From Axinella damicornis (lineage: Eukaryota; Porifera; Demospongiae; Axinellida; Axinellidae), in the NCBI GenBank assembly GCA_963931865.1, contig OZ007506.1, forward strand, positions 18,077,853 to 18,141,852: a DNA stretch of 64,000 nucleotides, written 5' to 3'. Both the position numbers and the translations under genes were made by a program. Within the stretch, counting starts at the first letter, position 1. Every line of letters starts with the position of its first letter. Of this stretch, positions 53,401 to 64,000 are shown in pieces. The notes under the pieces were generated by a model that saw only the letters and a list, made by a program, of their open reading frames with translations, had not been told where the DNA came from and searched no databases.

Positions 53401-56400
53401 TGCAAGCCAGGAGGGAAAGCTCGAGGTGGTCAAGTTTCTGATCTCTGAGTGTGGGTTTGACAGCATGGCAACTGATACCGAGCACGGCATCATGCCACTA
53501 CACCTAGCTGCTGTCACAGGAAACCTTCCACTTGTCAAGTACCTCTCCTCTCTGAATCCCTGCAGGCCTGATACCAAAGACAAGCACGGCCGCACTCCTC
53601 TCCATTGTGCATGCCAGGGAGGGTTCCTGGGTGTTGTCCAGTACTTGGTTGATGAGCAACACTGTGATCCTTCCAGTCCTGATCATCTCGGAATCAGTCC
53701 TGCCATGCTTGCGTCCATGATAGGCGCCTCTGACGTTTCTCAGTTTCTTTCAAAGCGTGGTATCACCTTAGCTGATAATGCACCGAGGGCCGATGTAGAC
53801 AACCTTTCCCGTGAAGGTGGTCTGAAATATGAGATGACTGAACTACTCTCTACTTTGCACAAGCAAACTGGTAAACTTCTCCTTCATGCAATAGCTGCTA
53901 GTGGTAATCTTGAAAGGCTCAGGAGTGCAATTGATGAACAAGGAGCAGACGTTTCTACTAAAGGCCCCAATGGAGAAACACCACTTCATCTTGCATGCCT
54001 TGCAGGCCACCTAAAAATCGTGAAGTTTCTAGTACTTGAATGCCACAGTGATGTCAATGGCCAGGATGATGAAGGACACACTCCGATCCACAACGCTGCC
54101 CACGAAGGGAATCTTGACATTGTAAAGTTTTTAGCATCTCAGTCTGAGTGTCACACAAATCCCCTGGACAACAATCGCAGAACCCCACTCCATTATGCCT
54201 GCCAGAATGGTCACTACAGTGTCGTTGCCTTTCTAACCAGTGAAGTTGATTGCCCCACTAATGTTCCAGACAAAAGCGGGACTACTCCTTTCCATGTTGC
54301 TGCATTTGCTGGAAACTTTAACATTGTCAAGTTGTTAGCAAGAACGGAAGGCTGTAGTATGGATTGCACTGACAAAAGTGGTCGCAGTGCTTTGCACTGT
54401 GCTTGCCAGGAAGGACACTTGGAGATAGCCAAGTTCCTTATCACTGAAACCGGAGCTGACTGCACGGTGAAAGACTCAGGCCATGGTGTGACTCCATTGC
54501 ACTTGGCTGCCAACAGTGGCCACATAGACATTGTGAAGTTTTTGTGCAGCCAACAACGTCTTTCTGATATCGATATCAAGGATAAACACGGTCGAACACC
54601 ACTGTATTATGCCTGCATGAGAGGTCACTTAACTGTTACAAAGTACCTGGTGACGGACAAGAACTGTGACCCTACTGTTCGTGATAACACTGGTTTAACA
54701 CCAATTGAAGCTGCTGCTCTGGCAAATGCTAATGACGTTGTTAAATTTCTGAGAGCTATCGATCCTAATCTGCCTCCTTTCAATGCAGAAACTACAGAGA
54801 AGTCAAATGCATCCCCCGAGAGCTCAGAATTATCGACTTTTATTTCAGGGCTGAAGGGCAACTTGAGCGGTTTAATGCTACTGCGAGCTGCTGGGGATGG
54901 AAGTGTCGAAGAAGTAAGGAGAGCTCTGTCTCACTGTGGCAGCTCTGAAGTCCCGAAGGGGCCCAATGGAGAAACTGCTCTCCATCTTGCTGCCATTTCT
55001 GGCCACTTGGAAATTGTTGAACTTCTAGTATCTGAGTATGAGTATGATGTGAATGCTCAGGACAACAATGATCGCACCCCTCTGCTCTGCGCAGCTAATA
55101 GTGGCCACACATCCATTGTGAAATATTTGCTGAAACGGAATGAGTGTGATTTCAACATTGTGGATAAGAATGGCCGCTCTGCTTTGCACCATGCCTGCCA
55201 GAATGGTCATACTGATATTGTGGATCTTCTCCTCCAAGGAGGGCACTGTGCTGTTAACTTGGAGGATAAAGAGGGTACCACGTCCCTGCAGCTTGCTTCA
55301 TTCAGTGGCCATCTTGGTATTGCAAAAATACTTGTCTCCCAGAAGAATTGCAACCCTCAGCATGCAGACCATGACGGTCGAACTGCTCTTCACTGTGCCA
55401 GCCAGGAAGGTTACACAGATATAGCAAAATTCCTTGTCGTTGAGTGTGGTTGCGACCCAATGAGTAAAGATAAACTGAATGGTGTTACATCTCTCCATTT
55501 CGCAGCCGCAAAAGGCCATGTGCAACTCGTGAAGTTCTTTTGTTCTTTGGAGAATTGTACTGTTGATCGCACAGACAATGCTGGACGAACAGCACTTCAC
55601 AGAGCTGTTCAAGATGGACATGTAGAAATAGCTTCTCTTCTAGTTGAGGATTTCCACTGTAACTGCATGGCAGAGGACTATAACAAGATCACTTCTCTTC
55701 ACATAGCTGCTTATAGAGGTCATCTGAAAATGCTCGAGCTACTTGTCAGACAGCCAAATGCCAGTGCAAAACTCAGAGACAATAATGGCCGTACGCCACT
55801 ACACTGCGCATGTCAACAGGGTCATTATCCCATTGTTAAGTTCCTAGTGTCACAGTGTGGTGCTGACTGCATGGACAAGGACACAGCTCACAGAGTAACT
55901 TCTTTGCATCTTGCTGCGAGCAATGGCCATCTTGAGATAGTGAAGTACATCTGCTCCCTTCCAGGCAGTGAGCTTGAGTGCAAGGATAAAAATGAACGCA
56001 CCCCACTACACTATGCAGTTCAAGAGAAGCGTACTGATGTGGTTAAATACCTTGTCAATGCTCACCACTGTAATCCTTTGCATAAAGACTGTCTAGGTGT
56101 TTCATCTCTTAGTCTAGCGGCCATTGTAGGATCGACAGAAATCATGGAGTTTCTCACAAGTCGAACCAATGATCATCCCATCGAACCTAGCAACGTTGGT
56201 ACTGCATCCAGTGGTACTGCATCTGGGGATCAGTCTGCTTTGGAGAAAGGGAACAAATGGCTGCAATCAACACTCAAGGGTGGACCAGAGTCACTACTTC
56301 TGCGCACATTGGCTGTAAATGGAGAGTTTGAGAAGTTCAAAGAATTGTTATCTAAAGCTGGGCCTGATGTTGTTAAATCGATGGGTCCCAATGGAGAAAT

Positions 56401-59400
56401 ATTTCTCCACAATGCCAGCTTTGCTGGCCACCTTGAGATTGTCAAATACCTGGTATTGGAGTGTCACAGCGATGTTAATAGCCAGGATAATGAAGGTCAT
56501 ACTCCAGTGCACAATGCTGCCCATGAGGGCTTCACAGAAGTAGTCCGATTCCTAGCCTCCCAGCCAGGATGCAATGTAAATGTCAAAGATCAGAATGGTC
56601 GCATCCCACTACACTTTGCCAGCCAGAATGGCCACTATGATGTTGTCGTTCTGCTTTTAGCTGCGTACCAGTGCAACTGTTTGGCTGGAGACAAGACTGG
56701 TGTGACCCCCCTACAACTAGCTGCAGGAAGTGGCCATCTTAACATTCTTCAGCTGATGATTAGCGAGGAAGGAACTGACCCACATCACGCTGATGGACAT
56801 GGGCGTACCCCACTTCATTCTGCCTGCCAAGAGGGACAAGTAAACACCGCAAAATATCTCATTTCTCAATGTGATGCCAATCCAATGGCTCAAGATACTC
56901 AACATTCAGTAACATCGTTGCATCTTGCAGCCAATAGTGGACACCTTGAACTTGCAAAGTTTATCTGTTCCCAAAATGGCTGCAATCCTGATTGCAAGGA
57001 TAAGTATGGTCGTACCCCACTTCACTATGCTTCCCAGGAGGGCTGGCTAAATATGGTAAAATACCTGGTGGAGGAATGCAATTGCAACCCTTCTTTGAAA
57101 GATGCAAAGGGAGTATCACCAATTGAGCTTGCAGTGATAGCTGGAAACGTTGATATTGTTGAGTTTCTTAGAACACTTGACACATCCTCAATGAGCGACA
57201 CTACTCCGTCCAACGCTGAACCAACCAACGAGACCAGTACTCCTTCCAGCAAAACGCACAACTTGCTAATCATGGCTTTAGCAGCAAAAGGAGACCTAGA
57301 TAAACTGAAACTGATTATGTTGGGGGGGAAAGACATATCTCCAGTTGGTCCAAGCGGAGAAACACCTCTGCATGTTGCTGCCTTTAATGGACACCTGGAT
57401 ACGGTAAAGTACCTTGTTCTGAACCATAGTTATGACATAAATACTTGTGATAATGATGGTGACACACCTCTGCATTGTGCAGCCAACCAAGGCCACACAT
57501 CTGTTGTGCATTTCCTGACTCTTAGGAATGATTGCAATGTGCGAGTCCCGGATGTCAATGGCCGAATTGCATTGCACAGTGCCTGCCAAAATGGCCACTG
57601 TGAAGTTGCAACCATTCTGCTAGAAATGGACAGCAGCACTCGAAACCTACAAGACCATGAAGGCACCACACCCTTTCAACTTGCAGCCTTTAATGGACAC
57701 TTAGATGTTGTCAAGTACCTTATGAATGCAGGCGATTGTGATCCTGGAATACGTGACAACGATGGTCGCACTGCTCTCCACTGTGCTTGTCAACAAGGCC
57801 ACCTCCCTGTTGTTAAACTACTGATTACAGAGTGTAGTTCTGACTACACAGCCAAGGATCACAAGTACAATGTCACTCCAGTACACCTTGCTGCTAACAA
57901 CGGCCACCTGGACGTCGTGAAGTTTGTATGTTCTCAGCCCAACTCAGAGCCAGACTGTAAGGACAAATCTGGTCGCACTCCTCTCCATTATGCCTGCCAG
58001 AGTGGGCACTTGGGAGTGGTGAAGTACCTAGTGCAAGAGCAGAGTTGTGATCCATCCATTGAAGATCATAATGATGTTTCTCCTGTTCAGTTAGCAGCTG
58101 CATTAGGCTCAAGGGATATTGTCACGTTCTTTAAAGAAAGCAACTTTGCAGTGCCAAATCAACCTTCAGGTCCATTTTCAGCTCTTGGTTCTGCTTTGTC
58201 TGGTGGCAACTTCCTCCAACAAATGCAGTCAGCACTTGAGCATCCACAGAAGATTCTCCTTCGTTTGCTTGCCATTGAAGGAAATCTTGAAAAACTCCGA
58301 GCAGCCATTGCAGCCGATCCTGCTAGTGTACGCTCAAAGGGTCTCAGCGGGGAAACGCTGCTCCACAATGCCAGCTTTGCTGGTCACCTTGAGATTGTCA
58401 AGTACCTGACATTGGAGTGTCACAGTGATGTTAATAGCCAGGATAATGAAGGTCATACTCCAGTGCACAATGCTGCCCATGAGGGCTTCACAGAAGTTGT
58501 CCGATTCCTAGCCTCCCAGCCAGGATGCAATGTAAATGTCAAAGATCAGAATGGTCGCATTCCACTACACTTTGCCAGCCAAAATGGCCACTTTCAAGTT
58601 GTCAAACTTCTTGTTGGAGAATACCATGGTAACAGCACAGCTGAGGATGATAATGGTGTAGTGCCATTTCAGTTGGCTTCAGAAGCTGGACATTCTGAGA
58701 TATTCAAGTTCCTTGTCAAAGAAGGCAATGCTGATGTGTCCCACACGGATGGGAATGGTCGCAGTGCACTCCACTGTGCAAGCCAGCAAGGTTGCCTTGA
58801 GATTGTGGCCTTCCTTGTGTCAGAGTGCGGTGTGAACTGCACAGTCAAGGACAAAACCCACAATGTGACAGCTCTTCACCTAGCTGCCAACAATGGCCAC
58901 CTGCCTGTAGTCAAATTACTGTGTTCCAAGGAAAGAATGGATGCAGAAGTTAAGGACAAGTATGGTCGAACTCCTCTGCACTACGCCTGCCAGGGAGAGC
59001 ACTTACATGTGGTTAAATACCTGATCTTGGAACGCCAGTGTAGTCCACACTTGAAAGATGAATCTGGAATCACACCCCTGCACTTGGCTGCTGTGAAGGG
59101 TAGCACTGAAGTGGTAAAATTCATCAAAGCACATTCTAGTGCTCCGCCGAATGATGTTGAGTTTGGTGGTAAAATTAGTGGAGAGTCATGGATGCAGTTT
59201 GCCCTTCGAGACCAACCAGAGGGCATAGCTGTGCGAATGATGGCTGTTGAGGGTAAACTAGAAAAGGTGAAACAGGCAGTGTCGCAACATGGAATGCAGA
59301 TTTTGAAAGAGAAGGGTCCTCAAGGGGAGACCGTCCTACACAATGCTGCCTTTGCTGGACACCTTAACATTGTCAAGTACCTAGTTGAAGATTGCCAATG

Positions 59401-62400
59401 TGATATAAACCTTCAGGATGGGGAGGGTCACACTCCAGTCCACAATGCTTCCCATGAAGGCCACACTGACGTTGTAAGATTCCTAATCTCCCTGAATGAC
59501 TGTGACCTGAATGTGAAGGACCACAATGGTCGTGTGCCGATCCATTATGCAACCCAAAATGGACATTTTGAAACAGCATCTCTCCTGCTGAATGAAGGAA
59601 AGTGTGGCAGCATGGGAAGAGACAGTAAAGGGTCTACCCCATTGCATCTGGCAGCTTTTGCTGGCCACTTCAACATTGTGAAACTGCTTGCAGCCCAGAA
59701 GAACTGTAATCCTCTGGCTGTCGACAGCCAAGGCCGCTCCCCTCTCCACTGTGCTAGCCAGGAGGGCAATACTGCAGTGGTTGAGTTCCTTGTTTCTCAG
59801 TGTGGTGCTGATGTCATGCAGAAAGACACGCAGCACGAAGTCACTGCCCTCCATCTGTCTGCCAACAATGGGCATCTCGAGATTTTCAAGTTTCTCTGCT
59901 CTCGCCAAGATTCATCTGCGGAGGTGAAGGACAAACATAGTCGCACTCCATTACACTATGCCTGCTTGGGAGGCTACCTGAATATTGTAAAGTATCTTGT
60001 TCTTGAGAAGAAATGTAATACAACGTGCCAAGATGAAATGGGCCTCACTCCCAGCAACCTTGCTGGTTTGAAGGGAAATTCTGCCATAGTTGCGTTTTTC
60101 AAGCAACAGAACATTCCTGTTGAAAGATTAGATTCATCTCTGCTTCTTCAGGGAGGATCTTGGGTGCGCAATAACCCAGAAGATCTTAGTCTGCGTATGT
60201 ATGCTGTCAGTGGTAACCTACAGCAGTTAAAACAGACTATTTCAGCTTCTTCGAAACCAGCTGAGATGATAAATGAAAAGGGTCCACATGGTGAGACTGT
60301 TCTGCACAACGCTGCATTTGCAGGGCATCTGGAGGTGGTATCCTATCTTGTAGTTGAGTGTAAAGCAGATTTGAATTTCCAAGACCAAGATGGTCATACT
60401 CCACTGCACAATGCTGCCCACAATGGGTTCACAGAAGTGGTGAAGTTCCTGACATCTCAGCCTGGGTGCCTAATTTCTCCATTCGACAAACATCGAAGAT
60501 CCCCTCTCCACTATGCAGCCCAGAACGGGCACGTGGAGGTGGTTTGCTACCTGGTTGATGAGCATAACTGTGACACTATGGCCGAAGACGAGAAAGGTGT
60601 GACTCCTTTCCAGCTTTCAGCTGAAGCTGGTCATCTCGAAATTGTGAAGTTTATGACTACCAAAAAGAATTGTGAACCCAACCACAGAGATCACAATGGT
60701 CGTACCGCCCTTCATGGTGCCAGCCAAAGTTGTCACCTGGAAATTGCGAAGTTTCTGATCTCAGAATGTGGCAGTGACTGTATGACTGCGGATATAGCAC
60801 ATGGGGTCTCATCTGTCCACCTGGCAGCTGCAAATGGTGGTTTGGAGCTATTGAAGTACTTCAGCAGCTTGGCCAACTGTGATATGAATACAAGAGGGAA
60901 GAATTACCGCACCCCACTGCACCAGAGTAGTCAGAATGGCTATGAAGACATCGTGCGGTATTTAGTAGAGGAGCATGATTGTAACATCATGTCTAAAGAT
61001 CGTGGAGGTATCACACCTTTTCACCTGGCTGCCTATAACGGCCATGTTGATATCCTGCTGTTTTTCATCAAACAACCGAATGTGAGTCCTACTTGTAAAG
61101 ATGGCAGTGGGCGAACTGCTCTACACTGTGCCAGCCAACAAGGCCATCTCCGTGTCGTGAAGCTTCTAGTAAACGAGTATGGCTGTGATTTCATGGAGAA
61201 AGACAAAGAGCATGGAGTCACTCCACTACATCTAGCAGCGTCGGGGGGCCATCAGGATATTTTGCGATTCTATTCCTCCAAGGGAACAAATGCAGCGAGT
61301 GTCAAGGACATTCACGGCCGAACGCCATTGCACTATGCCTGCCAGGATGGGCACCTGGAGGTGGTGAAGATGCTGGTGAAGGAGATGCAATGTGATGCCA
61401 ATGAGAAGGACAAGATAGGAGTCACTCCCCTTCAGTTGGCGGTCGTCAATGGAAACACTGAGATTGCCAAATGGATTCAAGAGTTCTCAGAAGGAACTCA
61501 AACAACAGCTGTAAGTATTTTTCAAGATGTTCACTATTTTGTCCATTAATACATATATAATGCCATATAGAATGCAAGTGTCTTAGCGTGAGGCACCTAA
61601 TCGTGCAGCGCAGTCACGTCGCATTATAAGTATTATGATATATCCATCACACTTTAATTGTGTGTGGGCTGGCAGTATGGGTAGCAGTATAGGCGGTCAG
61701 TAGGCGTGCTGCATGCCGCATGCAGTGTGAACCTCTGCTACAGTGGAGTCCCTGCATGTCTGCTGGTAGTACACAAATTTTGTTCTGAATCGTTTGCAAC
61801 AATGAACGTATAATTATCTTCGCGCTAGGCCAGGAAGGCAGAACCTCGCTAACACGTTTTTTTGCCATCTCCTCACTCTCAACTGAACTTTGTACAGCTT
61901 GAACTTCGCACCTTTCTATTGGTCCCACACAAAACGACACCTACTGATATGGATTGTAAGCACATGCGTGAGGCAAATAAAGACACTGCGCATGCGTATT
62001 CCTAGTTTACTTCTTATTACTATAGCCACGTGCTCCCCAATGCTTGTAACCTTAACTCTTTAGGGCCCAAATTTCTTTCTCTAGGTCATTTTCATTCTTT
62101 AGAACACTTAAACATACCCTAATTTCTGTTCCATGGCGTTGCTGGGCTCGAAACTGCTCACACAGGTAATTTCAGCTATACTAAGCGTATACGTGACTTA
62201 ACTACGCCCACCAATTAACGAACATGCAATCAAGTCTCCCGAGAAATGGCAACCCACTGTAGCTGAAAAATGGGCCATGTATGCTGGAAATGGAGGCCCT
62301 ACAAAGCCAGACAGCTACTTTCTAACCCCATTTATGCCAAAATCGATGGAAATGGCCTTCCCAGTGCCGTCCAAGACCTTTCTACCGCGGAGCCCAGACA

Positions 62401-63339
62401 CGGCCATGCTGTTTGCACCCTCCGGGTGCACCCACCCATCTCCCCCTGTCCCGCCCTTTCTGCTGTCGCAGAACCTATCTCCCAAGGACATTGCCGGAAG
62501 TCACATGATGAAGCTGAAAGTATTATGACGACATTTGGCGCTATGGGCCCTAAAGGGCTAAGGCCTAAGTTAGTTTATTAATATTGCCGGATCTATATCT
62601 GACCTTGAGAATCAGGAATGGTAGTTTAAAAGGCTCTTGGATGGCATGCCAGCTCTTCCCACCCATCCACCTCCTTTCATCGGCAAAGAATATTGTAGAA
62701 GCCCCTGTCATTTTCATGTTTTGATCATCACAGCTGATATTTTATTCTGCAGCAAACTGCTACCTACAACTTGAACATGCCACCTGCAACTGGTGATATT
62801 GCTGATCTATTGAGGTGAGCATCACTTGTTGTAATATAGCCAGCTTGAAATCTTGTTTGCTAGTTGGAGGTTATGAGCCTACTTCCGCCTTTAAACTTTA
62901 AACCTGTTTCTGAAATTCTGATGCTAGATACCTTGACCTCTGTATCTAGCTCAGTCCAATGATTACATACTTAATGACAAACTTCCAATTCGATATGGCA
63001 ATAATTATTGTGTAGTAAGACTGATACCAGTAGTGGTACCACTGTGGGGCATATACTCGGTTAACCCTTTAAATTGCGTATGTGTATGCATCACACAACT
63101 TTCAACTTGTGATGTCATATATGTATAATTATGTAGGTAGTACCATAGTCATAGTTAATTTCATGGTGGGAGAATTTTTGCAGTATTCATGGGTGAAGTA
63201 AGACCGCAAATGTTAAATGTGTGAAATAGTAACTAGGTACTGCTGCCACAAGTGATTAGAACAGAATGGAGAATCTCACAGTAATCCAAGGTTAATCATG
63301 ACAAGCTACAATCTAAGAAACAACATACAAACAACTGGC

Positions 63340-63377
<38 letters not shown>

Positions 63378-64000
63378 ACTACTATGAGGGCTATGAGGGG
63401 TGAGAGTTCGCCATATGATGACCCCAAGAGACCTTGAAGTAGCTACGTACAGCATATCTGTCGTTCGTATTCCTGGGCTCGCGCTCACACGGTAGCTCTT
63501 TCCCGACAGCTGCATCCTTATATATAACCAGGAGTGTAATATTCTAGGTTGCTCACACACAAATAATTACTAGTTTATCCAGTCACATATCTTCATATAC
63601 CTATAGGCTCACACACAAATAATTATTCCAGTCACATATCTTCATATACCTATAGGCTTGTTGGAAACCCTCCAGGGCACCGCCCACCTCAAAGGCTTGC
63701 TGGAAACACTGGGCCCAGCCCACCTCAAAGACTACCCAACTGTCCTGTCCAGTAGATACTTGCTGTGATATAACAACACAAGTAGGTGTTGTGAAGACTA
63801 GCTACTTTAGTATAACTTATGCTGCTCTAGGCTACTAGTATTGTATGTATTGCACTGTTGATGCTCCTGACCCCCAATAGAATTATATTCTGCTTATGAT
63901 TGTGCATGCATGTATGTACTAGATGATGATGATGTCTTGTTTGTATCAGATATACCAGTTACCATGGAGATGGTAGTGCAACGTCATCACCAAAATCGGG
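50470..64000 (+). CDS. Giant ankyrin-repeat protein, partial at both ends
   Basis: Exons seen: 50470-61510 (11,041 bp, uninterrupted), 62753-62814 and probably 63950 to beyond the window; junctions are GT-AG and in frame. The first exon has an acceptor (ACTGTAG) and no ATG before the ankyrin fold begins (NGYTALHFACQHGN), so the gene starts upstream. It encodes about 3,680 residues with roughly 100 ankyrin repeats of 33 residues (consensus NGRTPLHYACQNGHLEVVKY). From about residue 830 these are arranged in eight blocks. Each opens with a non-ankyrin segment W..(P)..LR..A..G.LEKLK, then GPNGETLLHNASFAGHLEIV, then 8-9 repeats. Cysteines recur near each repeat end (ECHCD, PGCN). Ankyrin arrays form protein-binding solenoids; the partner is unknown. 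Exon 2 (ATYNLNMPPATGDIADLL) has no known domain. No membrane segment, death or NACHT domain is seen in the visible part. Confidence 0.92.
52963..61480 (+). repeat. Eight coding super-repeats of about 965-1000 bp (one of about 1,420 bp)
   Basis: GPNGET-type block starts lie near 52963, 53964, 54961, 56384, 57347, 58340, 59315 and 60281. The third block is longer by about four ankyrin units. The blocks share the same order of repeat subtypes (HNASFAGHLEIV, HNAAHEGFTEVV, LHYASQNGHFDVV, LHLAAGQGH, LHCASQEGHLEIV, LHLAANNGHLEIV, LHYACQGGHLGVV). The block is therefore the unit of duplication. Confidence 0.9.
62052..62561. mobile_element. TTAA-type MITE in the ankyrin-gene intron
   Basis: TTAACTCTTTAGGGCCCA at the left pairs with TGGGCCCTAAAGGGCTAA at the right, so one TTAA has decayed to CTAA. 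Ends are related to those at 12034 and 15928. The frames inside (62270-62581) show no recognisable domain. Confidence 0.78.
63342..63376. repeat. Poly-C run
   Basis: This is an uninterrupted run of about 35 C. Confidence 0.97.
63547..63735. repeat. Two adjacent short tandem duplications
   Basis: GCTCACACACAAATAATTA...CCAGTCACATATCTTCATAT is repeated twice at about 50-57 bp. Immediately after, GGCTTGTTGGAAACCC...GCCCACCTCAAAG is repeated twice at about 39 bp. Confidence 0.9.

Larger units (their letters stand above)
62815..63949 (+). other. Intron of the ankyrin gene (inferred)
   Basis: It contains a single TTAACCCTTTAA-type MITE end (63061), a run of about 35 C (63342-63376) and two short tandem duplications (63550-63655 and 63656-63735). 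The donor GTGAGC lies at 62815 and a pyrimidine-poor acceptor TTGTATCAG ends at 63949. The downstream exon call rests only on frame and splice site. Confidence 0.45.

Overview
This window looks like nuclear DNA of an early-branching animal, most likely a sponge. The reasons are small spliced exons with GT-AG introns, a death-domain protein with a C-terminal region of the kind I associate with sponges and cnidarians, a giant ankyrin-repeat gene, an SH2D4-type adaptor, an ALDH3-type dehydrogenase, and very dense short inverted-repeat elements (MITEs). No species call is possible from the sequence alone. There is one 200-base N gap (21187-21386) and many homopolymer G or C runs.

Layout: 1-7003 is one minisatellite array. 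7004-10145 holds four inverted-repeat elements and no convincing gene. 10146-13117 (+) is a four-exon death-domain gene. 13118-16543 is mobile-element debris: a hammerhead-ribozyme-like motif, a 522-bp MITE carrying a HIRAN-like coding fragment, and a TTAA-flanked MITE. 16544-21031 (-) is the 3' part of an ALDH3-family gene whose introns hold a 2-kb minisatellite and a tRNA-derived SINE-like sequence. 21387-28795 is repeat-rich: a large foldback element, an internally deleted Ty3/gypsy-type element with a 5-bp target duplication, a duplicated 250-bp segment and two minisatellites. 28796-38810 (-) is a complete ten-exon SH2D4A/B-like gene whose introns are packed with satellites and mobile elements. 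39797-41840 (+) is a two-exon type II membrane protein with a nucleotide-diphospho-sugar transferase domain. 41841-50469 is mostly mobile elements, including a perfect 106-bp-arm palindrome carrying hammerhead-ribozyme cores. 50470 to the window end (+) is an ankyrin gene with an uninterrupted exon of about 11 kb encoding about 3,680 residues in about 325-residue super-repeats.

The most unusual signals are two families of tiny palindromic insertions. One has ends TAGCCTCGTTCCCAGG...CCTGGGAACGAGGCTA. It occurs at least thirteen times with 9-bp target duplications, ranges from 32 to 609 bp, and keeps constant termini with copy-specific inner stems. The other is a 22-54 bp family with CAAGAG...CTCTTG ends and about 7-bp target duplications. 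Two of its copies sit inside tandem arrays, so neighbouring array units give the empty site.

The genes show no operon-like or functional cluster. The death-domain, SH2 and ankyrin proteins are all of protein-interaction type, but their adjacency gives no evidence that they act together.
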